NCBI GenBank assembly: GCA_944378105.1
Contig: CALWGC010000007.1
Location: forward strand, 1-64,000
Direction of reading: 5' to 3'
Length of the DNA: 64,000 nucleotides
Source of the DNA: an uncultured Clostridia bacterium
GTDB taxonomy: Bacteria; Bacillota; Clostridia; Lachnospirales; Anaerotignaceae
The notes below the pieces were generated by a model, which did no database searches, was not told the DNA's origin, and was given only the letters and a program-made list of their open reading frames with translations. The position numbers were made by a program, and so were the translations under genes. Each line of letters opens with the position of its first letter. Position 1 is the first letter of the stretch. Of this stretch, positions 24,084 through 34,107 are shown piece after piece.

Positions 24084-25073
24084 TTATTCTACGCCTTCCA
24101 CTGGAATATCATTGTATACTTTCCCCAGCATATCAATATCCCAGTTACCACTGGTCAAAACAAAAGCCACTTTTTCATCAGGACGTACTTTGATCTTTCC
24201 ACCTAAAATAGCTCCAATGCCTACACAAGCAGAAGGTTCTGCCACCAGTTTGGCTTCTTTTGCTACCATTTTGGTTGCTTCCAAAATATCTTTTTCTTCC
24301 ACCGCAACAATATCGTCTACATTCTTTTCGATGATTGGATAAGGGTTGTTGCCTGGACGACGGCAAGAAAGGCCATCGGCTACCGTTGGCAAGCAAGGAA
24401 CTTCCACTGGTTTGCCCACTTTACGGCTTTCAGCATAAGCAGCGCTGGCAGAAGCCTGCACACCAATGACGCGAACGGAAGGTTTCAGTGCTTTTACTGC
24501 GGTGGAAATACCGGAAATCAGACCGCCGCCACCAATTGGCACGATGATGGTGTCCAAATCTTCCAAATCTTCCATAATTTCTAGTGCAATGGTGCCCTGG
24601 CCAGCCATTACCATAGGGTCTTCATAAGGATGTACAATGGTGTAACCATGTTCTGCCACTTCTTCATGTACCTTAGCCCAACGTTTATCATAAGAGCGAT
24701 CCCACAGAATCACTTCTGCACCCATCCGGCGTGCATTGTTTACCTTAATCAAGGGTGTATCATTGGGTACTAGCACCGTCACATGCATCCCTAACTTTTC
24801 CCCAGCAAAAGCGCAAGCCTGTCCATGGTTACCAGAAGAACTGGTGATGATCCCCTTAGCACGTTCTTCTGGCGTCAAAGCCAAAATTTTGCTCATGGCG
24901 CCACGCAATTTAAAAGCGCCTGTCACCTGCAGCATTTCTGGTTTCAAATATACATCACAGCCAAGCAATTTGCCCATGGCTTCCTGACGCAACAGAGGGG
25001 TACGACGAATATAAGGTGCAATACGTTTTGCAGCGGATTGAATGTCTTCTAAGGTTACAGTGGTCTTTTCCAA
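24084..25073 (-). CDS. PLP-dependent threonine/serine-dehydratase-family enzyme
   Basis: 329-residue fold-type II PLP enzyme. Lys55 in GAFKLRGA should bind PLP. SSSGNHGQ and the phosphate loop GGGGLISG are present, and the C-terminus has LTSGNWD. It lacks the ACT domain of biosynthetic IlvA, so it is a short catabolic type that deaminates threonine, serine or hydroxyaspartate. The pairing with an OCD-family reductase points to an EutB/BhcB-like hydroxyaspartate dehydratase, but threonine deamination to 2-oxobutyrate is equally possible. ATG 25073 is preceded by GGAGG. It has its own promoter behind a LysR gene. Confidence 0.87.
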   Translation of the reverse strand: MEKTTVTLEDIQSAAKRIAPYIRRTPLLRQEAMGKLLGCDVYLKPEMLQVTGAFKLRGAMSKILALTPEERAKGIITSSSGNHGQACAFAGEKLGMHVTVLVPNDTPLIKVNNARRMGAEVILWDRSYDKRWAKVHEEVAEHGYTIVHPYEDPMVMAGQGTIALEIMEDLEDLDTIIVPIGGGGLISGISTAVKALKPSVRVIGVQASASAAYAESRKVGKPVEVPCLPTVADGLSCRRPGNNPYPIIEKNVDDIVAVEEKDILEATKMVAKEAKLVAEPSACVGIGAILGGKIKVRPDEKVAFVLTSGNWDIDMLGKVYNDIPVEGVE

Positions 25074-25108
25074 GTGATTACCTCCTTCAAATTTTTGTTT
25101 CTAGGGCT

Positions 25109-25145
25109 ATCTTACCACAGCCAACACGTTCCGACAATTATCGGA
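25109..25145 (-). promoter_or_regulatory. Promoter with overlapping dyad before the dehydratase gene
   Basis: Minus-strand TTGTCG (25137-25132), 17 bases, TAAGAT (25114-25109). A dyad with arms TCCGA/TCGGA (25130-25145) covers the -35 box and would suit the nearby LysR regulator or another factor. Confidence 0.6.
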
Positions 25146-25159
25146 CTATGCGCAAAAAG

Positions 25160-25178
25160 CCATAACATAATGTTATGG
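25160..25178 (-). promoter_or_regulatory. Palindrome between the LysR gene and the dehydratase promoter
   Basis: ATAACATAATGTTAT (25162-25176) is a perfect palindrome with the T-N11-A form of LysR boxes. With its flanks it also makes a small hairpin followed by CTTTTT on the minus strand, so it could end the LysR transcript. It lies about 25 bases upstream of the -35 of the dehydratase promoter, the normal place for LysR activation. Confidence 0.55.
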
Positions 25179-25193
25179 ATTTTTAGTCTATAC

Positions 25194-26114
25194 TTATTCT
25201 TCTTTTGCAACCTCTTCTCTCTGTACTTTTGCACGGAACATCTCGATCATTTCTCTGGCCGGTTTGGACAAAGCATGGCTTTTTTCCACCACATACCCTA
25301 ATACCAACATGTCGTCCAGCCCTTCAATGGTCACATGGTGCATAATGCCTCTCTCTTCACAAGGAAGGTCGATGCCCAAGTCCATCATTTCCGTTTGTTC
25401 CACCAAGGCCGTGGTAAAATGTTCGCTGTTGGTGTAAATGAGTGCATGCATTTTTTCCATTTGCTCCACACCCACGCTCACTTGTTCCAAGTGGTGTTCC
25501 ATGGAGAAAAAATCGCTCAATTCTTGCATAAAGCGCAGCTTTGGCACATCTTCTTTTGGAATTTGTTTTTTTTCATAATAAGGGCTGTGGGGCCCCACAT
25601 AAACACAGACTTGCTCCCGGCAAATTTCTGTAAACTCCAGTTTCTTGTGTCGAATGATATGGCGAAACTCTTTGAGTTGTTTTTGCGAAACATATAAAAT
25701 ACCCAGCTCCGACAACCCTTGAGAAACGTGGTTTGTAATTTCTTCCACAGTGCCCTGCCGGTGGCGAATGATCATTTCCGGATGTGCTTGGTGCAGCTGC
25801 ACCAAAAGCCAAGAGAGAATGTGACTTCGATAAGCAGAAATATTAAATTCTTCCTGTTGCACCTGTTTTTCTTCCTGCCGCATCAAGGCCACGTTTTTTA
25901 GTATGGCTTCTGCGTAAGGATAGGTGGTTTTTCCAAATGCGGTCAGACGCAAACCTTTTGATGTGCGTTCAAACAAGGGCTGGCCAAGGTCCACCTCCAG
26001 CTGATGGATGACCTTGCTGACGTTTGGTTGTGTGGTATATAGTTTTCCTGCCGCCTTTCCCAAACTGCCGTACCGGCAAACAGCCATAAAATACTCTAGT
26101 TGTTTCAGCTCCAT
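25194..26114 (-). CDS. LysR-family transcriptional regulator
   Basis: 306-residue LysR protein. The N-terminal helix-turn-helix is intact (LEYFMAVCRYGSLGKAAGKL, then TQPNVSKVIHQLE and LFERTSKGLRLTAFG), and the effector-binding domain is of normal size. It sits between a LarA-like gene (32 bases upstream) and the dehydratase gene (120 bases downstream), all on the minus strand. It probably controls this cluster, and a LysR-type palindrome lies right after its stop. The effector is unknown; an amino or hydroxy acid would fit the enzymes beside it. Confidence 0.92.
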   Translation of the reverse strand: MELKQLEYFMAVCRYGSLGKAAGKLYTTQPNVSKVIHQLEVDLGQPLFERTSKGLRLTAFGKTTYPYAEAILKNVALMRQEEKQVQQEEFNISAYRSHILSWLLVQLHQAHPEMIIRHRQGTVEEITNHVSQGLSELGILYVSQKQLKEFRHIIRHKKLEFTEICREQVCVYVGPHSPYYEKKQIPKEDVPKLRFMQELSDFFSMEHHLEQVSVGVEQMEKMHALIYTNSEHFTTALVEQTEMMDLGIDLPCEERGIMHHVTIEGLDDMLVLGYVVEKSHALSKPAREMIEMFRAKVQREEVAKEE

Positions 26115-26145
26115 TGCTTCACCGCCTTATTCTGCATTGATCGGT

Positions 26146-27417
26146 TTAAAGTTGGGTAACCATGTTCCCGTCTGCATCAAATTCCAAATAGAATGGTTCG
26201 CCCACAATGGTCAGCTGTTCTTTCGTTTTGGCTTCTGGAATCAAGGCTTCCGAAATGAGAATGTCTTCAATTTCCAAGGAGTTTTTCAAAATGATAATCC
26301 GAGGATTTTTGACATCCATGTTCAAACAAATGGCCATAGAAGTCTGAATGCATTCCCGTTCGTTATCTACAATCAAAGGAATTTTGTAAACAGAACTATC
26401 ATGATCTGTCACTGCATTGGGGTAGGTATCATCAAAGGAAATCTGATGGAAAAACCGCATCGTCCCAACGTCGGCCCGGCCCATACCGGTGGCATTGCCG
26501 TGGGATTCTTCGCTCAAACCAAAAATACCCATTCTCTCCGATTTGATCCCAATGGGCAATCTGGAACGGCCCACCACGTTGGGGTCCATGCCGCCGCCAC
26601 TGTAATTTTTCCCGATTTTTTGCAAAATCAGTACATCGCAGGCATCCAAGAAAATTTTGCCCATGGCAGCCTTTGCTTCGTCCAACAGTTTTGGTTCTTC
26701 CACCGGAATTTCTTCTGGCAAGAGGGCTGCAATTTTATACGTTTTATCAAAGGCATTTTCCAGTAAACCAATGCCCAAAATGATGTTGGCTTTTGCGATC
26801 ATTTCACTACCAATGGCAAACAAACGATCCGGCATAGCGTCATCACCGGCAGCATGGGCAATATAGGCACCTTTTTGTTTGCCCAACCCAATGGTCATCA
26901 TTTTCATCAAGCCGCTTTCATATTTTCCCTTAAACCCTGTATGGGCTTTGATGCGGTTTAATACGATGATCCCGTCGGCCTGGGAAGCATTTTTGTCCAA
27001 GTTGACATCCATGCCTTGGGTGTGACCAATGACAACGGTTTCCATGGAAGACAAAATGGGGCAACCCATGGTTTCTTCTGTGATGCCATAACCAGCCAAA
27101 ATGGATTTTTGTCCTTCATCGGTGGCGCCACCATGGCTGCCCATGGCTGGAATCAAGAAGGGTTCTGCGCCCAATGCTTTTACTTGATCCACAATTTCTC
27201 TAGTAATCAATACAATATTCGATAATCCACGGCTACCGCAAGTGATACAGATACGGTGGCCTGGTTTGATTTTTGCTTTTACATCTTCTCTTGCAAAGGT
27301 ATCTGCGATGAGTGATTTGATTTGTTCTTCTGTTAACTCATTGTGGGGGAAAAATTGTTTCACCCGGACAAAGCGTGGTAATTGCATCTGATCCACTAAG
27401 TGCGTAATACCAGACAT
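26146..27417 (-). CDS. LarA-like protein (DUF2088 family)
   Basis: 423-residue protein of the DUF2088/LarA class, which includes the nickel-pincer lactate racemase. It has ITCGSRGLSNI, IPAMGSHGGAT (the SHGGAT motif of the family), NRIKAHTGFKGKYESGLMKMMTIGLGKQ and IIILKNSLEIEDI. LarA homologues vary in substrate among 2-hydroxy acids, and many need the larBCE genes to make the cofactor. None is in the window. ATG 27417 follows AAAGGAGGA. It heads a cluster with LysR, a threonine-dehydratase-family enzyme and an OCD-family reductase. A racemase or epimerase feeding a hydroxy-amino acid to those enzymes would be a coherent pathway. Confidence 0.82.
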   Translation of the reverse strand: MSGITHLVDQMQLPRFVRVKQFFPHNELTEEQIKSLIADTFAREDVKAKIKPGHRICITCGSRGLSNIVLITREIVDQVKALGAEPFLIPAMGSHGGATDEGQKSILAGYGITEETMGCPILSSMETVVIGHTQGMDVNLDKNASQADGIIVLNRIKAHTGFKGKYESGLMKMMTIGLGKQKGAYIAHAAGDDAMPDRLFAIGSEMIAKANIILGIGLLENAFDKTYKIAALLPEEIPVEEPKLLDEAKAAMGKIFLDACDVLILQKIGKNYSGGGMDPNVVGRSRLPIGIKSERMGIFGLSEESHGNATGMGRADVGTMRFFHQISFDDTYPNAVTDHDSSVYKIPLIVDNERECIQTSMAICLNMDVKNPRIIILKNSLEIEDILISEALIPEAKTKEQLTIVGEPFYLEFDADGNMVTQL

Positions 27418-27543
27418 GATCCTTCCTCCTTTTACATACCCTTTGATGTTAAACACTTCAAGGGGCGCACTTTGCAGAAGCCTCTTTTTTCTGCGATACG
27501 TCCCTCTACCCCACATATTGACACTTAACCTTTTCTTAAAAAA

Positions 27544-27571
27544 ATTATACCATTTTTTCATAAAAATGCAA
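27544..27571 (-). promoter_or_regulatory. Promoter of the LarA-like gene
   Basis: Minus-strand TTGCAT (27571-27566), 16 bases, TATAAT (27549-27544) with TGG before it. The leader is ~125 bases. In the 400-base gap 27418-27817 I see no gene; the right part is T-rich and leads into the GNAT gene. Confidence 0.75.
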
Positions 27572-27817
27572 GATAGTTTTCGTTAACGATTGGCATAACA
27601 AACAGATAATACAGTCTTTTTCTTTCTTTTTTGTGACAAAAAACAAGAGGATTTTTCCTTTTGAAAACAAATGAAATTGCACTTTCTTATGAATTTTTTC
27701 CCTTTTTTCTTTCTGCTTTTTCATCTTTTTTCAAAAGTATCTCTCAGCCCATTGCCAATGTCTTTTTCTTCTGTTACCATAGCCTTAGAAACCATCCAAT
27801 CAAAGAAAGGAGAAGCC

Positions 27818-28309
27818 ATGCAACCATTTCTTCGCCCCATGAAAGAGGAAGAATATCCTCTTTTAAGCGATTTTTTATATGAAGCCATTTTTGTGCCCGC
27901 CGGCGTTGCCGCTCCGCCCCGCAGCGTCCTCTCTTGTCCCGAGCTACAAGTTTATATTGCGCACTTTGGCACGGGTTTGGATGACCATTGTTTTGTGGCA
28001 GAACAAGACGGTGCTCTTTTGGGAGCGGTATGGGTGCGCAAAATGCAAGACTATGGCTTTGTGGACTGTACGATGCCCTCTTTGGCCATCGCTTTATACC
28101 CGGCCTATCGCACCCAGGGTCTCGGCACAGCTTTGCTCCAAAAAATGCTGGCCTTTTTACAATCCAAGGGGTACCCTGGCGTTTCTCTTTCAGTGCAAAA
28201 AGAAAATCCGGCCTCTCGTCTATATCTCTCTTTGGGCTTTGTGGTGGTCAAGGAAACCGAAGAGGAGTGGGTGATGGTGCATACGTTTTCTGCTTTACCC
28301 AAAAAATAA
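27818..28309 (+). CDS. GNAT-family N-acetyltransferase
   Basis: 163-residue GNAT enzyme, which would transfer an acetyl group from acetyl-CoA to an amine. It has FLRPMKEEEYPLLSDFLYEAIF at the start, GAVWVRKMQDYG in strand 4 and the CoA-binding YRTQGLGTALLQKML (motif A). It also has NPASRLYLSLGF (motif B). ATG 27818 is seven bases after AAAGGAG; upstream in-frame codons lie in T-rich non-coding sequence. It stands at the edge of the accessory stretch that carries cat and yjdF. The substrate is unknown. Confidence 0.88.
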   Translation: MQPFLRPMKEEEYPLLSDFLYEAIFVPAGVAAPPRSVLSCPELQVYIAHFGTGLDDHCFVAEQDGALLGAVWVRKMQDYGFVDCTMPSLAIALYPAYRTQGLGTALLQKMLAFLQSKGYPGVSLSVQKENPASRLYLSLGFVVVKETEEEWVMVHTFSALPKK

Positions 28310-28438
28310 AAGATAATCATTGTGTTCCTTGATTTTCGTAAAACGAGATACGATCCTTGCCATACTTCATCCGCCAACTATTCTTTTACCACCTTGGAAG
28401 AAAACGATTGAAAAAGCATTCATCTAGGAGGAACCCCT

Positions 28439-29062
28439 ATGGCCTTTCATCTAATCGATATACAAAACTGGAGCCGCAGAGAATTTTATGAACATTTTAT
28501 CCATGAAGTGGCTTGCTCCTATTCTACAACCGTTCATCTTGATATCACCTGTTTAAAAGAATACAAGCTCTATCCCTCTATGCTTTGGCTTTTAACAAAA
28601 ACAGTCAACGAACTACCGCAATTTCGCACTGCTTTGACAGAAGATGGGTTAGGATTTTATGACGATATGCATCCGTCTTATACTATTTTTAATAAAGAGA
28701 ACAAAAACTTTTCTGGAATCTGGATCACATTTGATCCTGATTATCATGTTTTTCTATCGTCCTATCAGGCAGACACAGTAAAATATGCTTCTTCTACTCA
28801 ATTTTCGCCAAAACCAAACCGTCCGCCAAATTCTTTTGATGTATCAATGGTTCCTTGGTTTTCTTTCTCTTCTTTTCATATCAACGTTCACAATCAAGTC
28901 AATTACTTATTACCAATTTTTACATTGGGAAAATACTTTGATGACAATGAAAAGCGGATTCTTCCTCTCGCGATACAAGTTCATCATGCCGTGTGTGACG
29001 GATATCATGTTGGGAAATTTATAGAACTATTACAAGATCAAATCCATCAATTTCCTCAATAA
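28439..29062 (+). CDS. catA: Type A chloramphenicol O-acetyltransferase
   Basis: 207-residue enzyme that inactivates chloramphenicol by acetyl-CoA-dependent O-acetylation, acting as a trimer. The family layout is clear: an N-terminal IDIQNWSRREFYEHF, the PQFRTAL segment, FGIWITFDPDYHVF-like middle, and the active-site motif QVHHAVCDGYH with His183 and Asp187. Length is slightly short of the usual 210-220. The coding sequence is AT-rich compared with its chromosomal neighbours, which suggests transfer. Ribosome site TAGGAGG lies nine bases before the ATG. It probably confers resistance if expressed; some chromosomal CatA relatives are weak. I see no leader peptide or attenuator before it. Confidence 0.92.
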   Translation: MAFHLIDIQNWSRREFYEHFIHEVACSYSTTVHLDITCLKEYKLYPSMLWLLTKTVNELPQFRTALTEDGLGFYDDMHPSYTIFNKENKNFSGIWITFDPDYHVFLSSYQADTVKYASSTQFSPKPNRPPNSFDVSMVPWFSFSSFHINVHNQVNYLLPIFTLGKYFDDNEKRILPLAIQVHHAVCDGYHVGKFIELLQDQIHQFPQ

Positions 29063-29066
29063 ATCA

Positions 29067-29108
29067 AAAAACCCTTTGCCATAATTCGAAACTGGGCAAA
29101 GGGTTTTT
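29067..29108 (+). terminator. Terminator of catA
   Basis: AAACCCTTTGCC (29069-29080) and GGGCAAAGGGTTT (29094-29106) pair around a ~13-base loop, followed by TT and pyrimidine-rich sequence. Confidence 0.85.
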
Positions 29109-29159
29109 CTTTTCTTATTTTTTACAATCTGTTCCACACCTTCTTTAAGAAAGCGTAAC

Positions 29160-29576
29160 CTACCTACCTCTATGTTTTTCTTTTCTTTTTTGCTGCTTTA
29201 GCAAAAACTTTCGTTCCTTTTCTTCCTCTCGTCTTTGGCGAGAACGTGCCTTTCGTTCTACTTTGACCTGCTCCCGCTGCAACTGCAAGGCTTGTTGCGA
29301 TTTTGTACCAATCCCAATTTGTTGAATTTGTTGATGCACCTCCCGCTGGATCCGCTTTGGATTTCGCCTCACTATCTCTTGTTTGACTTTCACAGTTGGA
29401 CTGAATGTCCGACTGTCATAGTGTTTCAAAAGAAACTCGTAAAGCGCCTCATCTTTTGGCTCAGCTCCAAACGTGACACGACATACCGATACTGTTCCAT
29501 CCCATCGTCGCTCAAAAACGCCAACCCAAAAAGGGGGCTTAAAAAATACTGTGACTTTGCCCGATCCTTTGTCCAT
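29160..29576 (-). CDS. yjdF: YjdF family protein (DUF2992)
   Basis: 138-residue protein with the full family pattern: KVTVFFKPPFWVGVFER at the start, VCRVTFGAEPKDEALYEFLL, NPKRIQRE, then GTKSQQALQLQREQ and a highly basic EEKERKFLLKQQKRKEKH tail. YjdF is a small protein of unknown mechanism linked to tolerance of toxic nitrogen-containing aromatic compounds, and is controlled by the yjdF riboswitch. A structured leader with the expected look lies before it. The ATG has AAGGAGG eight bases upstream. It faces catA, and both could protect against aromatic toxins. Confidence 0.92.
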   Translation of the reverse strand: MDKGSGKVTVFFKPPFWVGVFERRWDGTVSVCRVTFGAEPKDEALYEFLLKHYDSRTFSPTVKVKQEIVRRNPKRIQREVHQQIQQIGIGTKSQQALQLQREQVKVERKARSRQRREEEKERKFLLKQQKRKEKHRGR

Positions 29577-29591
29577 CGTAATTCCTCCTTA

Positions 29592-29672
29592 AAATAAAAA
29601 TGAAACAAAGAACGGACGACCCAAGGAGGGAGGGTTACTGACACCAATTGGTGCGGCCGGGCTACCTATAAA
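29592..29672 (-). ncRNA. Probable yjdF riboswitch (azaaromatic-sensing leader)
   Basis: Between the promoter side and the yjdF start, the minus strand contains GGTAGCCCGGCCG, the palindrome CACCAATTGGTG (29642-29653) and a short hairpin ACCC...GGGT. Then comes TTGGGTCGTCCG and the ribosome site. The known yjdF RNA motif lies directly before yjdF genes and binds azaaromatics. I recall TTGGGTCG-type and GGC-rich conserved pieces in it but cannot run a covariance search. Position plus structure support the call. Confidence 0.65.
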
Positions 29673-29685
29673 ACAATTCCATTTC

Positions 29686-29713
29686 TTGACTATACAACCT
29701 AAATATTTTATAC
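29686..29713 (+). promoter_or_regulatory. Likely promoter of the AT-rich unknown gene
   Basis: TTGACT (29686-29691), 16 bases, TTATAC (29708-29713), about 100 bases before the ATG at 29812. Confidence 0.5.
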
Positions 29714-29811
29714 TTGTTTTCAAAATAGTTAAAACAAATTTAACTAAAACTACTATGTTATTACTATTTTAATGTTGATTATAATGCCTATTCAAAAAGG
29801 GAGGTTTTTGT

Positions 29812-30786
29812 ATGAGTATTTTTAATAAACTTAACTCCATATTTTTTAGTCCGACACCTTCTGAAAAAAATAGCAAAAGTAGCGAATATAACTGGACTAA
29901 TATTGAAGACATCCAAAGTATCGAAATCCCATGCTATCCAACTAACCCTGGAGTCGCTTCTCCTGTAAATAATATTGAATACATTTTACATAGAAAAGCC
30001 ACTGAATTTAAAAAAGAAAAAAAAGAAGATTTAGCCATTGCCTGTCTGAAAAAAGCAAATGAACTCTTTCCTTACTCTAATTTTTCTTGGGGTAAAAAAG
30101 ACTATATGCGTGTAGTTGAATTTCTAAAAGATTTTGGAAGATTCGATGAAGCTCGCAAAGAAGAAAAACGTATCTTGGAGCTTTATAGCAAATACTTTTC
30201 CGAAAATAAATTTCATCAAAATTCTACTGATGAAAATGCTATAGATACCTTTATAGAAACAAATAAAAAAGTTTTTTATTCAGATGGTAGTGATTTAGTT
30301 AGTACCGAATTAACCCCTAGAGCATGTACCTGTGAAATATGTAGCTGTTATAGAGGAAGAATATTTAGCGTTTACGGAAAAGATACACGCTTTCCTAAAT
30401 TACCAGACATATTGCGAAAAATGTATATACACAAAGATTGTATGTTAAGATTTTCTCCGATTATATTCTTTAATGGTGATAGAAATAACTTTAATCCCTC
30501 TTATGATTCTTCTATTTCTTTTACATCTTCTACAGAAATTATTAAATATGTAAATCGACCATTTATTGATGAACGCACAGAGGATGAAAAAAAAATATTT
30601 ATAGAAAAAAAATTAAGGGAGCATGCAGAAATACAAGATCGCCAAGACTATGATTGGCTACGAGAACATTTACCAGAACAAGCTCCCAAATCATTTGGTG
30701 GATACAGAAAAATGAAGAATGCAAATAGTCCAAACTATATAAAACTAAAGGATTTAGCATCAGAGAACGGATACACTATAAACTGA
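29812..30786 (+). CDS. AT-rich gene of unknown function with a Cys-rich, capsid-like motif
   Basis: 324-residue protein with no family I can name. Residues ~50-120 are helical and TPR-like (EDLAIACLKKANELFP, then FGRFDEARKEEKRI). About residue 170 begins C-x-C-x2-C with GRIFSVYGKDTRFPKLPDI, and HKDC follows some 40 residues later. This resembles the zinc-binding end of phage head-morphogenesis and minor-capsid proteins, where GR.yS.sGkD.RfP.lP recurs. The base composition is far lower in GC than its neighbours, and the protein is Lys/Asn/Ile-rich, so it was likely acquired. GGGAGG precedes the ATG and a strong terminator follows. It stands alone, not in a phage cluster. Confidence 0.75.
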   Translation: MSIFNKLNSIFFSPTPSEKNSKSSEYNWTNIEDIQSIEIPCYPTNPGVASPVNNIEYILHRKATEFKKEKKEDLAIACLKKANELFPYSNFSWGKKDYMRVVEFLKDFGRFDEARKEEKRILELYSKYFSENKFHQNSTDENAIDTFIETNKKVFYSDGSDLVSTELTPRACTCEICSCYRGRIFSVYGKDTRFPKLPDILRKMYIHKDCMLRFSPIIFFNGDRNNFNPSYDSSISFTSSTEIIKYVNRPFIDERTEDEKKIFIEKKLREHAEIQDRQDYDWLREHLPEQAPKSFGGYRKMKNANSPNYIKLKDLASENGYTIN

Positions 30787-30793
30787 TTAAATT

Positions 30794-30839
30794 TAAAAAA
30801 AGAACCCTCAGACCTTTTATTCTGAGGGTTCTTTTTTTA
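30794..30839 (+). terminator. Strong terminator after the AT-rich gene (works both ways)
   Basis: AAGAACCCTCAGA (30800-30812) and TCTGAGGGTTCTT (30820-30832) pair perfectly, with T7 on the plus side and T-rich sequence on the minus side, where guaA ends. Confidence 0.9.
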
Positions 30840-30890
30840 AAGACTAAAAAACAATTCCTCTATATACTATTGCACTATAACATTTTTTCT

Positions 30891-32432
30891 TTACTCAAAT
30901 TCAATGGTTGCTGGTGGTTTTCCGGTGCAGTCATAGAACACGCGGTTTACCCCTTTGACTTCATTGACAATGCGGTTTGTCACTTTCGAAAGCACTTCCC
31001 AAGGCAAGAAAGCGGCATCGGCCGTCATAAAGTCGGAGGTGTTCACGGCCCGCAGAGCGATGGCATAGTCATAGGTTCTAAAGTCACCCATAACGCCCAC
31101 CGAGCGCATATTGGTCAGGGCCGCAAAGTATTGACCTAATCCTTGATCCAAGCCGGCTTTTGCAATTTCTTCCCGATAGATGGCATCGGCTTCCTGGACA
31201 ATTTTCACCTTTTCTTCGGTGACTTCGCCAATGATACGAATCCCAAGGCCAGGGCCGGGGAATGGCTGGCGATACACCAAGTATTCGGGAATCCCCAGTT
31301 CCAGCCCAACTTTACGCACTTCGTCTTTAAAGAGCATCCGCAGTGGTTCCACAATTTCCTTGAAATCCACCACGTCCGGCAAGCCCCCCACATTATGATG
31401 GGACTTGATCACTGCCGATTGTCCAAGACCGGACTCGATGACGTCTGGATAAATGGTACCCTGTACCAAAAAGTCCACGGCACCAATTTTCTTTGCTTCT
31501 TCTTCAAAGACGCGGATAAATTCTGCGCCAATGATTTTCCGTTTTTGTTCTGGCTCTTCCACGCCTTTGAGCTTGTCATAATAACGCTGTTGCGCATTGA
31601 CGCGGATGAAGTTCAGTTCATAAGGACCTTCGGGGCCAAAGACGGCTTCCACTTCGTCCCCTTCGTTTTTCCGCAGCAGACCATGGTCCACAAACACACA
31701 GGTCAGTTGTTTGCCAATGGCTTTGGAAAGCAATACCGCTGCCACCGAGGAATCCACGCCGCCGGAAAGGGCACAAAGCACTTTTCCCTGTCCGATTTTT
31801 TCCCGCAGCTGGCTAATGGTACTTTCCACAAAGGAATCCATTTTCCAGTCGCCTTTGCAGCCGCAAACATCCATCACAAAATTGCGCAGCATGGTCATGC
31901 CTTCTTTGGTATGCATCACTTCTGGATGGAACTGGGTGGCATACCATTTCTTTTCCGGATAGGCCATGGCCGCCACCGGGCATACAGGGGTGTGGGCCGT
32001 AATGGTAAAGCCTTCTGGCGCCTTTGCAATGTAGTCCGTATGGCTCATCCAGCAAACGGTTTTGGACGAAACGCCGGCAAACAGGGCGTCTTTGTTGTCC
32101 ACTTCCACTTCTGTATGGCCATATTCGCTGACCGGCGCCGTTTCCACCACGCCGCCCAAGGTATAGGCCATCAGCTGAGAACCATAGCAGATGCCCAAAA
32201 TGGGAATCCCCAAATCAAAAATTTCTTTTCCAATATGAGGAGAAGCTGGGTCATACACACTGTTGGGGCCGCCGGTGAAGATAATCCCCTTTGGAGAAAG
32301 GGCCTTGATTTCTTCCAGTGGCATGGTGTATGGCTTCACTTCGCAATAGACGTTACATTCTCTGACTCTGCGGGCAATGAGCTGATTATACTGTCCGCCA
32401 AAGTCCAGCACAATAACAAGTTCATTTTTCAT
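30891..32432 (-). CDS. guaA: GMP synthase (glutamine-hydrolysing)
   Basis: 513-residue enzyme that converts XMP to GMP with glutamine and ATP in the cytosol. The class I amidotransferase domain comes first: [24 protein letters not shown] with the nucleophilic Cys, and QFHPEV. The ATP-pyrophosphatase domain starts near residue 205 with the P-loop LSGGVDSSV. The C-terminal dimerisation domain ends with the family's KPPATIEFE. It is 16 bases downstream of guaB on the same strand, so the two make a guaBA operon for GMP synthesis. Length and motifs are complete. Confidence 0.98.
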   Translation of the reverse strand: MKNELVIVLDFGGQYNQLIARRVRECNVYCEVKPYTMPLEEIKALSPKGIIFTGGPNSVYDPASPHIGKEIFDLGIPILGICYGSQLMAYTLGGVVETAPVSEYGHTEVEVDNKDALFAGVSSKTVCWMSHTDYIAKAPEGFTITAHTPVCPVAAMAYPEKKWYATQFHPEVMHTKEGMTMLRNFVMDVCGCKGDWKMDSFVESTISQLREKIGQGKVLCALSGGVDSSVAAVLLSKAIGKQLTCVFVDHGLLRKNEGDEVEAVFGPEGPYELNFIRVNAQQRYYDKLKGVEEPEQKRKIIGAEFIRVFEEEAKKIGAVDFLVQGTIYPDVIESGLGQSAVIKSHHNVGGLPDVVDFKEIVEPLRMLFKDEVRKVGLELGIPEYLVYRQPFPGPGLGIRIIGEVTEEKVKIVQEADAIYREEIAKAGLDQGLGQYFAALTNMRSVGVMGDFRTYDYAIALRAVNTSDFMTADAAFLPWEVLSKVTNRIVNEVKGVNRVFYDCTGKPPATIEFE

Positions 32433-32448
32433 GCCTTCTAGCCTCCGC

Positions 32449-33960
<1,512 letters not shown>

Positions 33961-33973
33961 TTATAATTGTGCA

Positions 33974-34002
33974 ATTTTATCAAAAAAAACGAGACGTGTC
34001 AA
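33974..34002 (-). promoter_or_regulatory. guaBA promoter
   Basis: Minus-strand TTGACA (34002-33997), 17 bases, TAAAAT (33979-33974), giving a leader of about 65 bases. Confidence 0.8.
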
Positions 34003-34107
34003 CAAAAAACTTGTTTTTTCTTATGTTAGCACAACCCGTTTTCTTTGACAAGTAAAATAGAACAAAGATACAAAAAAGACCTGTAAATTTCAGCAAATGC
34101 ACCAATT

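Noticed and set aside
31143..32441. A 432-codon plus-strand open frame across guaA
   Set aside because: It lies opposite guaA, whose motifs are complete, and the translation is compositionally odd with no ribosome site.
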